Assembly: GCA_037355855.1 (NCBI GenBank)
Contig: CM074758.1
Span: 2,763,001 to 2,827,000 of the forward strand
Direction: 5' to 3'
Length of the DNA stretch: 64,000 nt
From: Pseudo-nitzschia pungens
Lineage: Eukaryota; Bacillariophyta; Bacillariophyceae; Bacillariales; Bacillariaceae
The notes under the pieces were generated by a model. The model made no database searches. It was not told the DNA's origin and saw only the letters and a list, made by a program, of their open reading frames with translations. Within the stretch, counting starts at the first letter, position 1. Each line of letters opens with the position of its first letter. This document shows positions 45,012-56,608 of the stretch, in pieces. The position numbers and the translations under genes were made by a program.

Positions 45012-46570
45012 ATGGCTTGGCATTATTTTACTCCTCGTCAACCGCGAAAATGCGGCCGCAAACACTCCTTGTTGATGATGTTGATGACGGCACTCCTGTC
45101 TCTTGCTTTCCTGGTGGGAACAGCATCGGCGTCCGATTCCTCACCGTTGCAGGATTACATCGATGATGAAACGGGAGAAGTCAAATCCTTCGATCCCAAC
45201 GAAAAATTCACGATTACCGTGGAGAATCTCTCCCGCTTCCGAGCGGACGTACACTGGGACGACGGTCACTTGGGTGTGGTCATTACCACCGTCGAGGCGG
45301 GAGAATCCGAAGACTTGCAAACCTATCAAGGACACGGGTTTTTCGTCACGAGACACGGCGTTCGGGAAAACCTTTACCCCGAGGAGGTCGAGGGAGAAGA
45401 AGACAAACCATTGCGGTTCGTTGCGCAAAAACCAAACGAAAAGATGGTGATTCCAGAGGAAGCCTCGCCGTTGTATGGAGAACGCGCCAAAAGGAACCGC
45501 TGTATCGATCGGTATAGCATGTGCGAAGATGAAGGTGAGTCGAGGATGCGTCGCGTGCTGAATCATCCACCCCTTGGAGGAAAAAATGTCAGAATGTGCG
45601 TTCCGAATCTTGCTCGAGGCTCCGAAGCTCCAACTTACCAATGGATTCTTGTGAACAACAACAACAATAACAACAACAACATGATTTGTTAGCCGCGCGA
45701 GGCGCTTGCGGCATGGCACCCGGATGGATGATCGTGCACTGTTGCAAGAGTTGCGACGAGGAGTTGAACGCATCCGAATTGCTGGACGCCGGTGTCCGCT
45801 GCACCCGAGAAAACCTCAACATTACCGAGCCCGCATGGCAACCCGGGGATCTTAATAAGTTGTTTGAGAGGTGGGTCACCGAAGATGAGTTCAAACAGTA
45901 CACACCCACCGTGCTGAGTTCCCCCGACGGAGAATTCGGTGGGGCGGATGGACCGTGGATTATTACCTTTGACACGTTCTTGACCGAGTTTGAATCCGAT
46001 CAGATATGGAAAGGTGGGCAAATGGTGGGGTTTGATCGCTCTACCGATCAAGGCGCAACCAACGATTTCGGAGAAATGGAACAAGTTGTGTCCAAGACAC
46101 GAACTTCTTCGAATGCGTGGTGCACCGAGCAATGCGAGCGACTACCGGGCGTGATCAGCGCCACCAAAAAAATAGAAAGGGTGACGGGTGTCCCGAAACA
46201 GAACTACGAGTCCTTCCAAATTCTGGAATACCAGAAAAACCAATTCTACCGAATGCACCACGATTCTTCGTCTGGAACCGATGGCAGCCCGTCGGGACAC
46301 CGAATCATGACCTTCTTTTTGTACTTGTCGGACGTGGAAGAAGGGGGAGCAACACGATTTTCCAAACTGGGAATCGACGTGCAACCAAAAAAGGGAAAGG
46401 CCCTTGTTTGGCCATCCGTCATGAATGACAATCCCAATATGTGGGACAGACGAATGTATCACGAGGCACGGGACGTCATTCGTGGGGAGAAGAGAGCCGC
46501 TAATCACTGGATACACATGTACGATTACGAAACCCCAAATCACTGGGGTTGCACGGGATCTTTCTCGTAG
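45012..46570 (+). CDS. Prolyl 4-hydroxylase, ER type with ShK-like domain
   Basis: Exons 45012-45534 and 45693-46570 (phase 1) give 466 residues. A signal anchor or signal peptide lies at about 22-42 (LLMMLMTALLSLAFLVGTASA). A beta-rich N-terminal domain follows (about 55-150), then a Cys-rich ShK-like unit (CIDRYSMCEDE continuing across the splice to CGMAPGWMIVHCCKSC), and the 2-oxoglutarate/Fe(II) dioxygenase domain (about 255-466). Iron ligands are visible: His and Asp in YRMHHDSS and the distal His in MYHEARDVIRGEKRAANHW, which also supplies the 2-oxoglutarate-binding Lys. The family hydroxylates proline in secreted proteins, in algae mostly Hyp-rich wall and matrix proteins. The intron (45535-45692) contains an (AAC)n run. 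The ATG at 45012 is chosen because upstream frame has only non-ATG starts. Confidence 0.93.
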
Positions 46571-47033
46571 AGTCAGAAACAAGTTTCGCACGAGCGCACA
46601 GTACGTACGAGTACTCGCAGTTCGTCGACTGCCATTCTGTTTAGTTTTCATAGTTTGATACGTAGTAGAACTCTTCATTATCATTAACTTTTTTTCATCC
46701 GACGTCACTCATTTTTTGCTTGCATTGATTTGCAAAGAAACCCTCGTACAAACAGCGGATTGTTCTTCGGCACGAATGGTTCCGCCAACACCAATCAATT
46801 CCAAACGTTTGACGTATATACTTTGAAACTTTGAAACACTGAAAGCAGCCGAGTCGCAAGGGCAACATGGATTTTAATTGTGTTCATTCCACCGTACTAC
46901 TGGGAAAAACATTGCATTAGAATAGCGTTTGAATTTTATAAATAGTTTAGGTTAACTATTATATAATACCAGCATAATGGATCGTGGATATCATTCATCT
47001 GTTGTTGTTGTTGTTGTTGTTGTTCTTTGCGAC
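46571..47033. other. Convergent 3' intergenic region
   Basis: 3' flanks of the prolyl 4-hydroxylase and CstF-77 genes. A (GTT)n run lies at about 47000-47023. No gene is seen. Confidence 0.5.
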
Positions 47034-50000
47034 TCAAGAGCCTGCTTCGATACCATTCAAACTCATCCTCGCTCGCTGCCGCGCCCGGAATTGCGTTCCG
47101 TATCCCCCACTGCCACTAGGACCCATGTCGTCGTCCGAAGAGTCGCCTCCGTCGTTCATGCCACCCACGGACCGCTTGGTCCCGGAAGACGCCGACGACG
47201 AATGCTTCCCGTCGGCATCGTCGTTGGGCCGTGCCTCCGGCAACTTGTTCTGGCGCAGTGTCGTCAGCGCCTGCACCACCAGGTGGGGTGGCGCCTTGGG
47301 AACGATCGGGCTTCGCAATCGCGAGGCGGGCAACATCAGCAGCATGCCCCGGAGCCACTCGGGCTGTTGCTGGATCGCGAGCTGGATCGGTGTGTTTTGG
47401 AATCCGGGTCCCGCTCCTCCTTGCTGCTGCTGGAGGCGTTCCCGCGCCGACAACAGCTTGGAACCGGGAACCTCGGCACCTCCCAGGCCGCCGGGCACGA
47501 GGCTGACTCCGGCCGCGAGCTTTTCGGCAAATTGCAATCGGTTCTGGTACGATCGATCGCTCTTTCCGCCGGGAATGAGCTCCTCGGTGCCGTCTTCGGA
47601 GGCATTCGACATGCTCGAGTACTGTTTTCTGCTGGTTCCGTCCCCCCACAGCCCCATAATGTCCAATACATTGACGGTTCTACCGAGGCCATTGACAATG
47701 AGCGAACTCGTGTTGTACCCGTCGCTCCGGATCAGTTGTTCGGCAAGGGTCGATTTTTGCACCCCGATGGTGGCACGGCTGTCCGAGAGTCCCACGCGCG
47801 AGCCCGTGGATACGTCTTCGATGTCCGGACCCAGTAAGGCGGCACGTCGTTTTCGTTCGATCGCGATTGCCGCCTCGATATTGGCTGGTTCGGCAATGCT
47901 CCACAGTTCTTCGCATTCCAGGGTCATGTCCCACAGGGCCTCCACCTGACCGCTCTTCTTGAATTCGGCGCAGGCCGCGAGAGCCCGGGTCAGCAGCGCC
48001 CGGAGATTGACCGTGTCTTGGAGTTCCAGCAGCAGCTTGGCGTATTTGAGAACGTAGGACGGCTTTGTCAGAAAGCTCGAGTGTTTTCGCAACCCGAGTT
48101 CGTAAACCCGTGCGGCAATCTCCGGCGATTGGTTGAGGCGGTGCTCGATGGTGGCGTGGCACGCGTACAAATGCCACGTGATGGGTCCGGGCGGGATTCG
48201 GATCGACGAGGTGCCGGTCTCGTCCTGTTTTTCGTTCGAGATGGTTTGCGACCTTGTCCCGGACGGTGCTCTGCTCCCGATGGACGGATCCAAGCGATTG
48301 GTGACCATCCATCGTTTCCCGTTGGCTTTCGCGCCCGACGAGTCGCTCGATGCCCCGGGCTCCGCTCCGGTGCCGTCCGCCTTTTCTCCGGCGGTCGACG
48401 ACAGCCCCGGATTTCCCGCGTCGTATCCCTGGGACAAAACCCGACGCGCCTTGGAAAACACCGCTCGCGCCGGACCCTTTCCCTTGTACCGTCGAACCAG
48501 GCGCTGATAGAGACAAAATCCGAGGGACGTCGGGGCTCGTTCGAGGTAGTTCTCCAGGACTTTGAGGGCCGGATTGTCACCGAGCGATACCGTTTTGGCG
48601 CTTCCGGTTCCGGACGCGTTTTGCGCCTTGCCCAGGAACCGGATTTCTTCGAGTTGGGCGTGCGCTTGGACCAGCAGCGTCGAATCGGGAATGTGCTCCT
48701 GCCCCAGTCGCAAGACCGCGACGGATCGATTCCCGGCGACCGCGGAAGGATTTCCGGAAGCCCCGTCTCCGCCCGGGGCAACCGCGGAGGTCGACGTCGC
48801 CGTCGCCGTCGCCACCGTTTCCTCCCAGGTGCTCCACATGTGCCAGACCTCCGGGTAGAGCGTCAGGACGCAGACCATTTCCTTGTACGCCTGCCGGACC
48901 CTGTGCGCGAGCTCCTGGGTGTTGGTGAGCCGCTCGGGATTGGTGCGTTCGTACGCGCACCGCTTCTTCCACAGCGTCAGGTAGTCGAATTCGTCCCGCA
49001 GTTTTTCGTTGTGCTCCCGGGCGTTTTCCTCGCCGCCCCCGGCGTCCTTCTTGTCGTCCATTGTTTTCGTTCCGTCGCCGGCCTTGGTTCCGCTTCCACC
49101 GACGCCGCCCGGCCCGGTTCCCCCGGGATCTCGTTGCTCCGCGTCGACCCGGTGGACCCAGGCCGTCGAGACGGGCGGAACGGCCAGCCGCGTCTTCCAG
49201 TGGAGCTCCTGCGGGCTAAAGACCTTGTTGCGTTCGAGGTAAATGTTCCGGGCGTGCTGGTATTTGGGTTGCCACTCCTGGATCAGGGCCGCCGCCAGGG
49301 CCTCGCTCTGGTTCTTTTCGAAGCTCTCGTATTCCTGCCAGAGCTGGTCGAGTCCCGTCATCGGGTGGCAGACCAGCTTCTGGTAGACCTCGCGGAGCCA
49401 CATCATGTGCTGCTGCGGGGTCATGATCAGCAGCGCGGCGTTTTGTTCCCGCTCGCTGACGACGGGTGGGACCGAGGCCTTGCAAAAGGCCAGGTACTCC
49501 TTCCACAAGAGATGATTGTCGTGGCAGGTAAATCCCGAGAATCCCAGGGCCAGCTCGTAGGCCTTTCGGGAGTCTTCCAGGATTGCCTTGGCCGCCTCCA
49601 TCGTGTTGCCGTTGCCGTGTTTTCGCCTGGCGTGTCGGATGCGCGTCTTGATGTAGAGCAGCCACAGATCCACCGAGGGCGTGCAGATTCCTCCCACAAC
49701 GGCGGCGGGAGAATGATTCGCTGCGGCGGCGGGGCCGCCGCCACCGTTGTTGCTGTTGTTTTTGTTTTTGTCATTGTCATTGCTGCCGCCCTCCTCCGTT
49801 GCCGCCGCTGCAACCGCGGCGTTGTTTCCTTCCAGATCCACCCCCAGCGCTTTTCGCAGAATGGTCTCCAGCTTCCACTGGGCCTGCTGCGACCGAGACA
49901 GCGTCCCCGGCGCCTCCTGCCCGTAATCGGAAACGGGTCCGCCCTCCTCCCCGACCCTCGCCGACTGCACGAAGAGTATGTCCCCGATCGAGCGAATGTG

Positions 50001-50765
50001 CCCGCACGAGTACGGAAAGTACTTCAGAAAGGCCCCGTAGCACGACTCGATCCAGTCCAGCTGGAGCTGCGTCTCGGCGCTGTTCCGCGCGGCGATCGTC
50101 ACGTGAACGACCTGCCTCGGGCTTGCGCCGGCGGCGCTTCCGTGCCCGCCGCCGCCGCCGCTCCCGCTCGTCTGGTGGAGGGACTTCCAGCACGCCGAGG
50201 CCTCCGCCAGCAGGGCCCCCCAGGCCTCCACGTCCGATCGCGGATCGGAAGCGATGCGGGTGAGGGCGTTCCGGTATCGGCTGCTCCCGCTGCCGGCCGA
50301 GTGGTGGGCGAAGGGCGACGGCGAAACGAAGGTGGACAGGAGTTCCACGTCCCGGTGCGGAAGGACCGCCGTTTGCGCGCCGTGATAGAACCCGGGGCGG
50401 TAGCCATCGACGCCGCCGCCACCGCTCGAGGAATAATACGAGGCCGGACCGCCTCCTCCCGGAACCGAAACGGAAGCACCGCTGGTGGGTGCCGATGCGG
50501 ATATCGATGCGGATGCGGATATCGATGCGGATGCCGATGCGGATATCGATGCGGATATCGATGCCGAGGGTTGTTGTTCGTCCTGGAGAGGTTCCGAGTC
50601 GTCAAAGAGGTCCTCGTCTTCGTCCATGGCGTCGTCTCCCGAAAACAAAATGGATTCGCTCGGACGAGGAGGATGAGGGGGATGAGGCGGCGGCGGAGGA
50701 GCAGCAGCGTCCATCGCGACGGACTCCGTCTTGACGAGGTGTCGTCGTCTCGGATCGGTAGCCAT
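47034..50765 (-). CDS. CSTF3: Cleavage stimulation factor subunit 3 (CstF-77/Rna14)
   Basis: A single uninterrupted exon of 1243 residues from ATG 50765. The protein holds HAT (half-a-TPR) repeats: YRNALTRIASDPRSDVEAWGALLAEA near 155, WLLYIKTRIRHARRKHG near 365, then LWKEYLAFC, WLREVYQKLVCHPMTGLDQLWQEYESFEKN, EWQPKYQHARNIYLERNKVF, and later TWHLYACHATIEHRLNQSPEIAARVYELGLRKH and YVLKYAKLLLELQDTVNLRALLTRAL. This is the Suf/CstF-77 arrangement; the protein dimerises and bridges CstF-50 and CstF-64 in pre-mRNA 3'-end cleavage in the nucleus. It is longer than animal CstF-77 (about 700) because of Gly, Ala, Ser and Asn-rich insertions between repeats. An SASI repeat sits at residues 67-92. The gene is much more GC-rich than its flanks, which opens long spurious antisense frames. 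Confidence 0.93.
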   Translation of the reverse strand: MATDPRRRHLVKTESVAMDAAAPPPPPHPPHPPRPSESILFSGDDAMDEDEDLFDDSEPLQDEQQPSASISASISASASASISASASISASAPTSGASVSVPGGGGPASYYSSSGGGGVDGYRPGFYHGAQTAVLPHRDVELLSTFVSPSPFAHHSAGSGSSRYRNALTRIASDPRSDVEAWGALLAEASACWKSLHQTSGSGGGGGHGSAAGASPRQVVHVTIAARNSAETQLQLDWIESCYGAFLKYFPYSCGHIRSIGDILFVQSARVGEEGGPVSDYGQEAPGTLSRSQQAQWKLETILRKALGVDLEGNNAAVAAAATEEGGSNDNDKNKNNSNNGGGGPAAAANHSPAAVVGGICTPSVDLWLLYIKTRIRHARRKHGNGNTMEAAKAILEDSRKAYELALGFSGFTCHDNHLLWKEYLAFCKASVPPVVSEREQNAALLIMTPQQHMMWLREVYQKLVCHPMTGLDQLWQEYESFEKNQSEALAAALIQEWQPKYQHARNIYLERNKVFSPQELHWKTRLAVPPVSTAWVHRVDAEQRDPGGTGPGGVGGSGTKAGDGTKTMDDKKDAGGGEENAREHNEKLRDEFDYLTLWKKRCAYERTNPERLTNTQELAHRVRQAYKEMVCVLTLYPEVWHMWSTWEETVATATATSTSAVAPGGDGASGNPSAVAGNRSVAVLRLGQEHIPDSTLLVQAHAQLEEIRFLGKAQNASGTGSAKTVSLGDNPALKVLENYLERAPTSLGFCLYQRLVRRYKGKGPARAVFSKARRVLSQGYDAGNPGLSSTAGEKADGTGAEPGASSDSSGAKANGKRWMVTNRLDPSIGSRAPSGTRSQTISNEKQDETGTSSIRIPPGPITWHLYACHATIEHRLNQSPEIAARVYELGLRKHSSFLTKPSYVLKYAKLLLELQDTVNLRALLTRALAACAEFKKSGQVEALWDMTLECEELWSIAEPANIEAAIAIERKRRAALLGPDIEDVSTGSRVGLSDSRATIGVQKSTLAEQLIRSDGYNTSSLIVNGLGRTVNVLDIMGLWGDGTSRKQYSSMSNASEDGTEELIPGGKSDRSYQNRLQFAEKLAAGVSLVPGGLGGAEVPGSKLLSARERLQQQQGGAGPGFQNTPIQLAIQQQPEWLRGMLLMLPASRLRSPIVPKAPPHLVVQALTTLRQNKLPEARPNDDADGKHSSSASSGTKRSVGGMNDGGDSSDDDMGPSGSGGYGTQFRARQRARMSLNGIEAGS
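50490..50575. repeat. GATATCGATGCG 12-bp/6-bp minisatellite inside the CstF-77 gene
   Basis: Alternating GCGGAT and ATCGAT hexamers encode a Ser-Ala-Ser-Ile repeat (residues 67-92) in the disordered N-terminus. Length changes in multiples of 6 bases would keep the frame. Confidence 0.85.
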
Positions 50766-52145
50766 GCTGGATTGCAGTTGTCAACGGAAACACAGCAACC
50801 GTGATCTCGGTGAAACAGCACCAGTAACAACGACGACGACAACGCAAACGTGCGGTATGGAGTGTGTGTCTGTGTGTGTGCGTTTGTGTGTGTCTGTGTG
50901 TGTGTGTTGCTTTGCTAGATCCGTCGGGCAGTTACCGTATGGTACCGAGCAGTATTGGGTTGGAAAACTAATTTCTCACCGGAATAGTATTCGTACTCGT
51001 ACGGTATTGGCAATGTCGGCAAAGATCCCGTGTCCGGAATTCGATGTGTGCCGTATTGCTTGCTCCAAACGGTCCGGGTGCCTCGAGAGTGTTGATGATC
51101 CGATCCCTAGTCGATGGTGATTGTGATGGTGATGGTGATGATGTTGATGGTGATGATGATGGTAATGTTGATGGTAATGGATTGCTGAAACGAGTACGAG
51201 TTATTACTCAAAACACATCGTACATAACGTATCGTACTTGTGCATCCATATCCGGATGCCGAGGTCGAAATCAAACAATGGAACAGAGACGAGAGATGGA
51301 GGATGTCGCTCTAACCTTACGGTATGCTAATCGTACTCGTACTATGAGCAAGTTACGTATTGTATTACGGCACCGTCGGGTACAGGTATGAAGTAAGTTA
51401 ACCTCACGAAATAAACTGGTACTAAGGTTTACGGTAAGTCTTAGGAAAACTCGTCGTCAACCATGATCGCACCGGGGCGAGCTCACAACCCGAGACCGAG
51501 AACGGGTGTGAGATCGATGATCCATCCGAAACTGTGTTGTCTGTCCGAATGTACGTTCCGTGGATTCGAGTCACTCGTTTGGATCCAAAAAATAACTCTG
51601 CAGAGATCCTGTCGGCAATGACAAGAAGTTACTGGTAAGATACGTACGTACGATGACCCTAAGGAATACCGTACGTACCGGTCACAGGTAAACCTTACAA
51701 TGACAACAAGGGGTCATTCGGTAACCTTAACTTAACCTTACTTCTACCCGTGGTAACAACACGAGACCTGGGTTCCGATCGCACTGGAACGTGCTCTGGA
51801 ACCTTGTTCAATTAGTGTGGAGCAGTTTACAACATACAGCAGTGCTCTACCATCAGATGGGGAGGAAGTTCTTCTGTACTAAAGATTGTCTCACGAGTAG
51901 TCTCATGCTGAGGATGCATGCTGCGGGATAGTGGTAGGTTCGTAGTCGTCGTCGTAGTAGTAGTAGTAGTAAGAGTAATAGTAGATGCGGATATGTGTAC
52001 TTTTGTGCACACTTGCCCTCGAGCCTCGAGCATGCCGTATCCTGGAGTTTACGATTGATTCAAATAAAAAATACTAATAGTATAATAATAGTTTGAATGG
52101 CTTCACAGTACGTGTACCGTGTAATTATTATTATTATGTATTCAT
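50766..52145. other. Intergenic region
   Basis: The left edge holds the CstF-77 promoter with a (TG)n-rich run (about 50867-50910). A GATGGTGATG-type simple repeat lies at 51116-51180, GTAACCTTA-type words at 51313, 51690 and 51720, and a (GTC)n(GTA)n run at 51945-51972. No gene is seen; the frames here lack features. Confidence 0.5.
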
Positions 52146-54337
52146 TCATATCGCTCGACTCCCGACCTTCTCCGTCTCCCTGCGATCGATCGTGAAACCC
52201 CTCATGCGCACGGTTTCCGCCGTTTCCTCCGGACCGCCGCCATCGGCAACCGGAACCTGGACCCATCCCTCGTTCTCGACCACCAGGTCCCGGATCGTCA
52301 CCGTCTCCCCGGGGGCCGCGTCCACGACGAGGGCGCCGTCCAGGTCCAGGCTCTCGATGACGACCCCCGATCCCTTCACCACCAGCGTCGATCGCGACGA
52401 GAGTTTCACCCTCTCCGGAAACGGAAACCGCGCCCGTAACTCCCCGGGACAGCACGCAAAACTGGGCGACAGCACAACGGCCGGGCCCGGCACCACCTCT
52501 ATCCCGCTGTACACGACCGGATCGGCGTCTTCCACGGTGCAACCGAGGCTCCGCAGAAAGATCCGGGGGGCCGCGTACTGGTCGGCCTCTCCCGTTGCGG
52601 CCGTTCCGGGGGGAGTCCCCCTGGCCTGGAGGGCCACTCCGTCCGCCACCGCGTTCTTGACGGGGCTGAAGCAGATGCTGGCTTCGGCCTGGGTGAACCC
52701 GACGCGGGTCGATTCCCCGGCATTCAAAACGGTCGGGAATTCCTGCATCATGCATTCCAGCCGGGTCGGCTTCTTGAAGACCGTCTTGGTGCTGTCCCTG
52801 TACTTGGGATTGACAAAGTCGGGCATGACACCCCGGGTGCGCTCCAGGACCGTGTTGTAGCTCTCCAGGTGGAATACGATCTGGTTGATGTTTCCGGGAA
52901 AGGGAGAATATCCGGTGGTTTCGTCGTTCACGTCCCCGTCCCTGAACTCTTCCGTCGATCGCAGCAGAGGATCCAATTGGTTGTACTCCACGTTCACCGT
53001 TCTGTGCGTGCGGTGCGTGTGCCGCGTACGTGCAGTTTGCGCGAGCCATTGGTTCGCGGCAAAAGAAAAAACCGGATGGATTCGTTGCAACAAAGGGATG
53101 AGACAAGCTGTGCAATCGCTCGCACCGGATTCCTCCGGGGATGGAAACTAGCGGCACGCAGCAACGCTTTCGGAAACAAAAAACACAATCCCATTCGCTC
53201 GGTTTCGAGCGCGTCACTCACCGTTCCTGCCCGGTGGATGCGTTTGTCAGCTTGGCAATGCCCCCGATTGCCTGGTTGGCCACGCGGGGAACGCACAGCG
53301 AGTTCATGATGAATCCGTGCTGTTGCGAGACTCCCAACAACAGGGGCAGCGTGTGAAAGGCGAGCCCGTTGGTGTCCTGGAACAAGACCATGTACTCGAT
53401 GCCAAACTTCTCTTCCCATTCCTTGGTGACACCTTCCTTGTAGAGCAACGCGTGGATGTCGCCGTGGCCGTGGGGTTTCGTGACAACCTTGTAGGGATCC
53501 TCCGGATCCAGCGCAAAACGGGCCGCGTTGTCGATCAGGGCCGGAACACCGTCGCCTTGTTGCACGAAATAGATTTGTTCCGACTTCAATCCAAAATTGT
53601 TGTTTTCCTCCAATAGCACCTGGGTCGGCAGTTTGGTATCGTTTGACACCATGATGCACAATGGCAGAAAGTTGCCGTCGGATCTTTTTTTCTCCACTGC
53701 CAGGATATACGAGGCGTAGTACTCCATATACAGAGTGCCGGTAGTGGATTCGGTAGGCAGCCCAATCTGCACGGTATGATGTATAAAGTTGCGATTGCGG
53801 TTTTCATCAGAGTTTCCTATCGGATTGCATGGACAGTAGCATCAAACGCAGTCTCTTCGCACGGATGCGCAGAATGCATGCATGGTACAATCGATGACAA
53901 ACAAGACCTACCTTGGCTCCGCTGTATCCAAGTCGTTCTCCGAGACCTCCGGCAACAAGGACGAATCCGACCTTGCTCAAGAGCTCCATCCCTCTCGCTT
54001 CTGTTTCCGAGTATTTGTCGGTGCCGACTTCGAAGGACTCCCCTTGCGGCACCGACGGCGACCAACCGTCGAGGGGGTTGACACCATCCTTGCTGTCCTG
54101 AAGTAGTTTCTTTGCCTTCTGGACGTAGGATCTCAATCCTCCGGGATAGCCTCCGTCCAATTTTACCAGCTGCTCGCACAATCCACGAAGCTTGCTGTTA
54201 TCACCACCGCCCTCTTGGCAGTAGGCATCCAAGAGGTGCGATTGACCGAATTCTTCCGAGCACAAGTCTTCCAAGAGGGCTCGTTGCGTGTCGTCCGGGA
54301 TCAGCTCGGTCAGGTTTTCGGGGAGAGAAGAAGCCAT
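52146..54337 (-). CDS. USP: UDP-sugar pyrophosphorylase
   Basis: Exons 54337-53912, 53766-53222 and 53001-52146 (phases 0 and 2) give 608 residues. The enzyme makes UDP-sugars from UTP and various sugar 1-phosphates. The nucleotide-binding motif FVLVAGGLGERLGYSGAK ends exon 1 and is continued by IGLPTESTTGTLYMEYYASY. Exon 2 carries PLCIMVSNDTK, QGDGVPALIDN, a VTKPHGHGDIHALLYKEG motif for uridine/sugar binding, and EYMVLFQDTNGLAFHTLP. Exon 3 has VNVEYNQLDPLLR, SPFPGNINQIVFHLESY and KPTRLECMMQEFP, then a beta-helix C-terminal domain. This full set is diagnostic of the broad-specificity USP type rather than UGPase. No organelle signal is obvious, so the cytosol is likely. Part of exon 2 (53368-53514) is copied at 59950-60096. 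Confidence 0.95.
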
Positions 54338-55627
54338 CGTTGTCGTCGAGTTGGGAAGATGTCCTTGATTCGAAGTTAAAAACGGTTGGGGTTTGCAGCA
54401 ATGTGCAGCGGGGCTGTTCCGGTATAAGTAAGATAACACAGTGCTTGGGCCGAGAACTTCGTAATCTTACAAGTAGATACCTTACGAGTCCAAGGTATCC
54501 GTTGGACCTGTTGTTGTTTTGTTGAATTTGAGAACACAGATCACTTTTACCCATGCAAGTACGAGTACTCGTACGTACTGGGCACCTTCGTGCGGTATCA
54601 TACGGCACTTTCACAGTCAGTGCTGAACCGAAATCCGGGCGTTAATCTTGGTGTCATCAGATCATCATCTGAAGAGGTGACGCCACCGTTTTCTAACTAC
54701 TGGTAAGATTATTACGAAGTAACCTTACCCCTGGTATGAATGACTTACTGTATTTCTTATGAGAAAGTTAGAGTGGCTACAAGTATGTACGGTACGTACG
54801 CGTTGCTTCATAAGGTATGTTCCGTATGAGGCCTGCATGACGACGACTGTTTCCCAGTTCCAAACTGCTGACCAGTTCCAAACTGCTGACCAGTTGCCTG
54901 GGAGGAGCACATGGCAGCTACATTTGAACTCTGATAAACGTTTCAAAGTTAATTTACTCGCCCAACAATTTAGTAGAGTCACTAGATATGATGACAAAAA
55001 TGATCGAAAAATGGCACACAAAGTTGTTTGGATTGTTCCTTCTTCTTGTGTACAAGTAGTAGTAGTAGGAGGAGGAGTAGCAGTATGATGAGTATCATCC
55101 TCGGACAAACAACAACATTGATATTCATTGATACTTTGTATGAGTTTATTCACATAAGGTTTAACTACAAAATCATTCCTAAGAACAGACTTGATCAATC
55201 TGCAAGTCCTGTTTGAATTCACACAAAAGAAAGTATACTAGTATTGATTTTGATGATTGATTCATGTGGTGGACCATTGTGATAGGAATACAAAAAATAT
55301 TACACTCTGACTCAAAAGCATGAGGAGCGCGCTACTATATATCATAGATGGAAAAGTTAACATTCATAGAAAAGTCAGGACTATGTCATGCAACAAGATC
55401 AAACCTCTGATGACTGTTCTTCTTGTAATTATAGAAGTAACGATTTTTGATTCGTGTTCATTTTTGAGAAGCCTGTAATGGGAAGATGAGAATACTTCGA
55501 GTAACTTACTTCTACCGTATTTTAGTGATGAACTAATCTGATGGCCAGGTCATACCGTAATATATGGTCCAAGATCAAACTCTGATAATACGAAGTAATA
55601 TGACGCAAATAAAAATTGCGAAGTACA
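54338..55627. other. Intergenic region
   Basis: The UDP-sugar pyrophosphorylase promoter lies at the left. A direct duplication of about 16 bases (CCAGTTCCAAACTGCTGA) occurs at 54855-54890, and a GTAACCTTAC word at about 54719. No gene is seen. Confidence 0.5.
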
Positions 55628-56608
55628 GGGCCCTCCGGGACTAAATAATTTGCGCGCGCATGCAATTTTGTGTCAACTCGGGACTGATTTGTTTTGCGTG
55701 AACTTACATTCATTCTCCGTGGGGGGAAATAATTTTTTAAGGGGTAAAAAACGTGGGTTTTTTTTCACCATCAATAACCCACGAGTTGCAACGTGGGTTT
55801 TTTTTCACCGTGAAAAACCCGGAAAAACCCACTTGAACCCACGTGACTCCACGAACCCACGAATGGAATAATTGTGGGTTCATATGAACCCACGTTAACC
55901 CACAAAAATAACCCACAATAACCCACGAAAACCCACGAAAACCTACGAAAACCCACAAAATAACCCATGATAACCCACGACTTTTTTCCGTGAACCCATG
56001 ATAACCCACGACTTTTAACCCACGATTGTGCGTCAACTTTCGGTAAATACCAACAAACAGTAGGGGAACGACGACAATGACGACAACGACAACGAGCAGC
56101 AACAACGAACAATAACGCATCGCCGCAACGACACACGAATACGATGTTTGCGATTGACGATCGTCATGTTCGTCTCATGTTTTTTTTTTCGGGTTTTCGT
56201 ACGCCGCCGCGATCGGGAGAGGACGACTGGTCGTGAAAGAGCTGGCTGTTGACGTCATTTCGTGGGACGGCATGGGTTCGTGGGTTCACGGAAAAAAGTC
56301 GTGGGTTATCATGGGTTATTTCGTGGGTTTTTGTGGGTTTTCGTGGGTTTTACTAGTGGGTTTTCATGGGTTATTTTTGTGGGTTCACGTGGGTTAACAT
56401 GGGTTAACGTGGTTTCATTCGTGGGTTCTTTTTCACTGTGAATAACCCACGAATGCAAAATGGGTTTTTTTTCACCGTGAAAAACCCACGTATTTTAGGG
56501 GGAGGAAAAAATAAAGGGGAGAATGAATGTAAGTTCACGCAAAACAAATCAGTCCCGAGTTGACACAAAATTGCATGCGCGCGCAAATTATTTAGTTCCG
56601 GAGGGCCC
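55628..56608. mobile_element. 0.98-kb foldback-like element
   Basis: 91-bp terminal inverted repeats (55628-55718 and 56518-56608, starting GGGCCCTCCGG) differ at one base. Inside them are two fields of short repeats: AACCCACG-type words in the left half (about 55748-56025) and the reverse complement CGTGGGTT in the right half (about 56270-56500). The short centre (56026-56270) has no repeats and no gene. The whole can form one long imperfect hairpin. The ends are unrelated to those of the element at 19609. No clear target-site duplication is seen (flanks AAGTACA and AGTAACC). Confidence 0.85.

Noticed and set aside
48018..50804. 928-codon open frame on the plus strand
   Set aside because: It runs antisense to the CstF-77 gene. 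It is Arg/Gly/Ala-rich, has no domain, and is explained by the high GC content of the real coding strand.
52060..53217. 385-codon minus-strand frame overlapping the UDP-sugar pyrophosphorylase
   Set aside because: It is another frame of the same strand; the in-phase exons 53001-52146 and 53766-53222 carry the family motifs.
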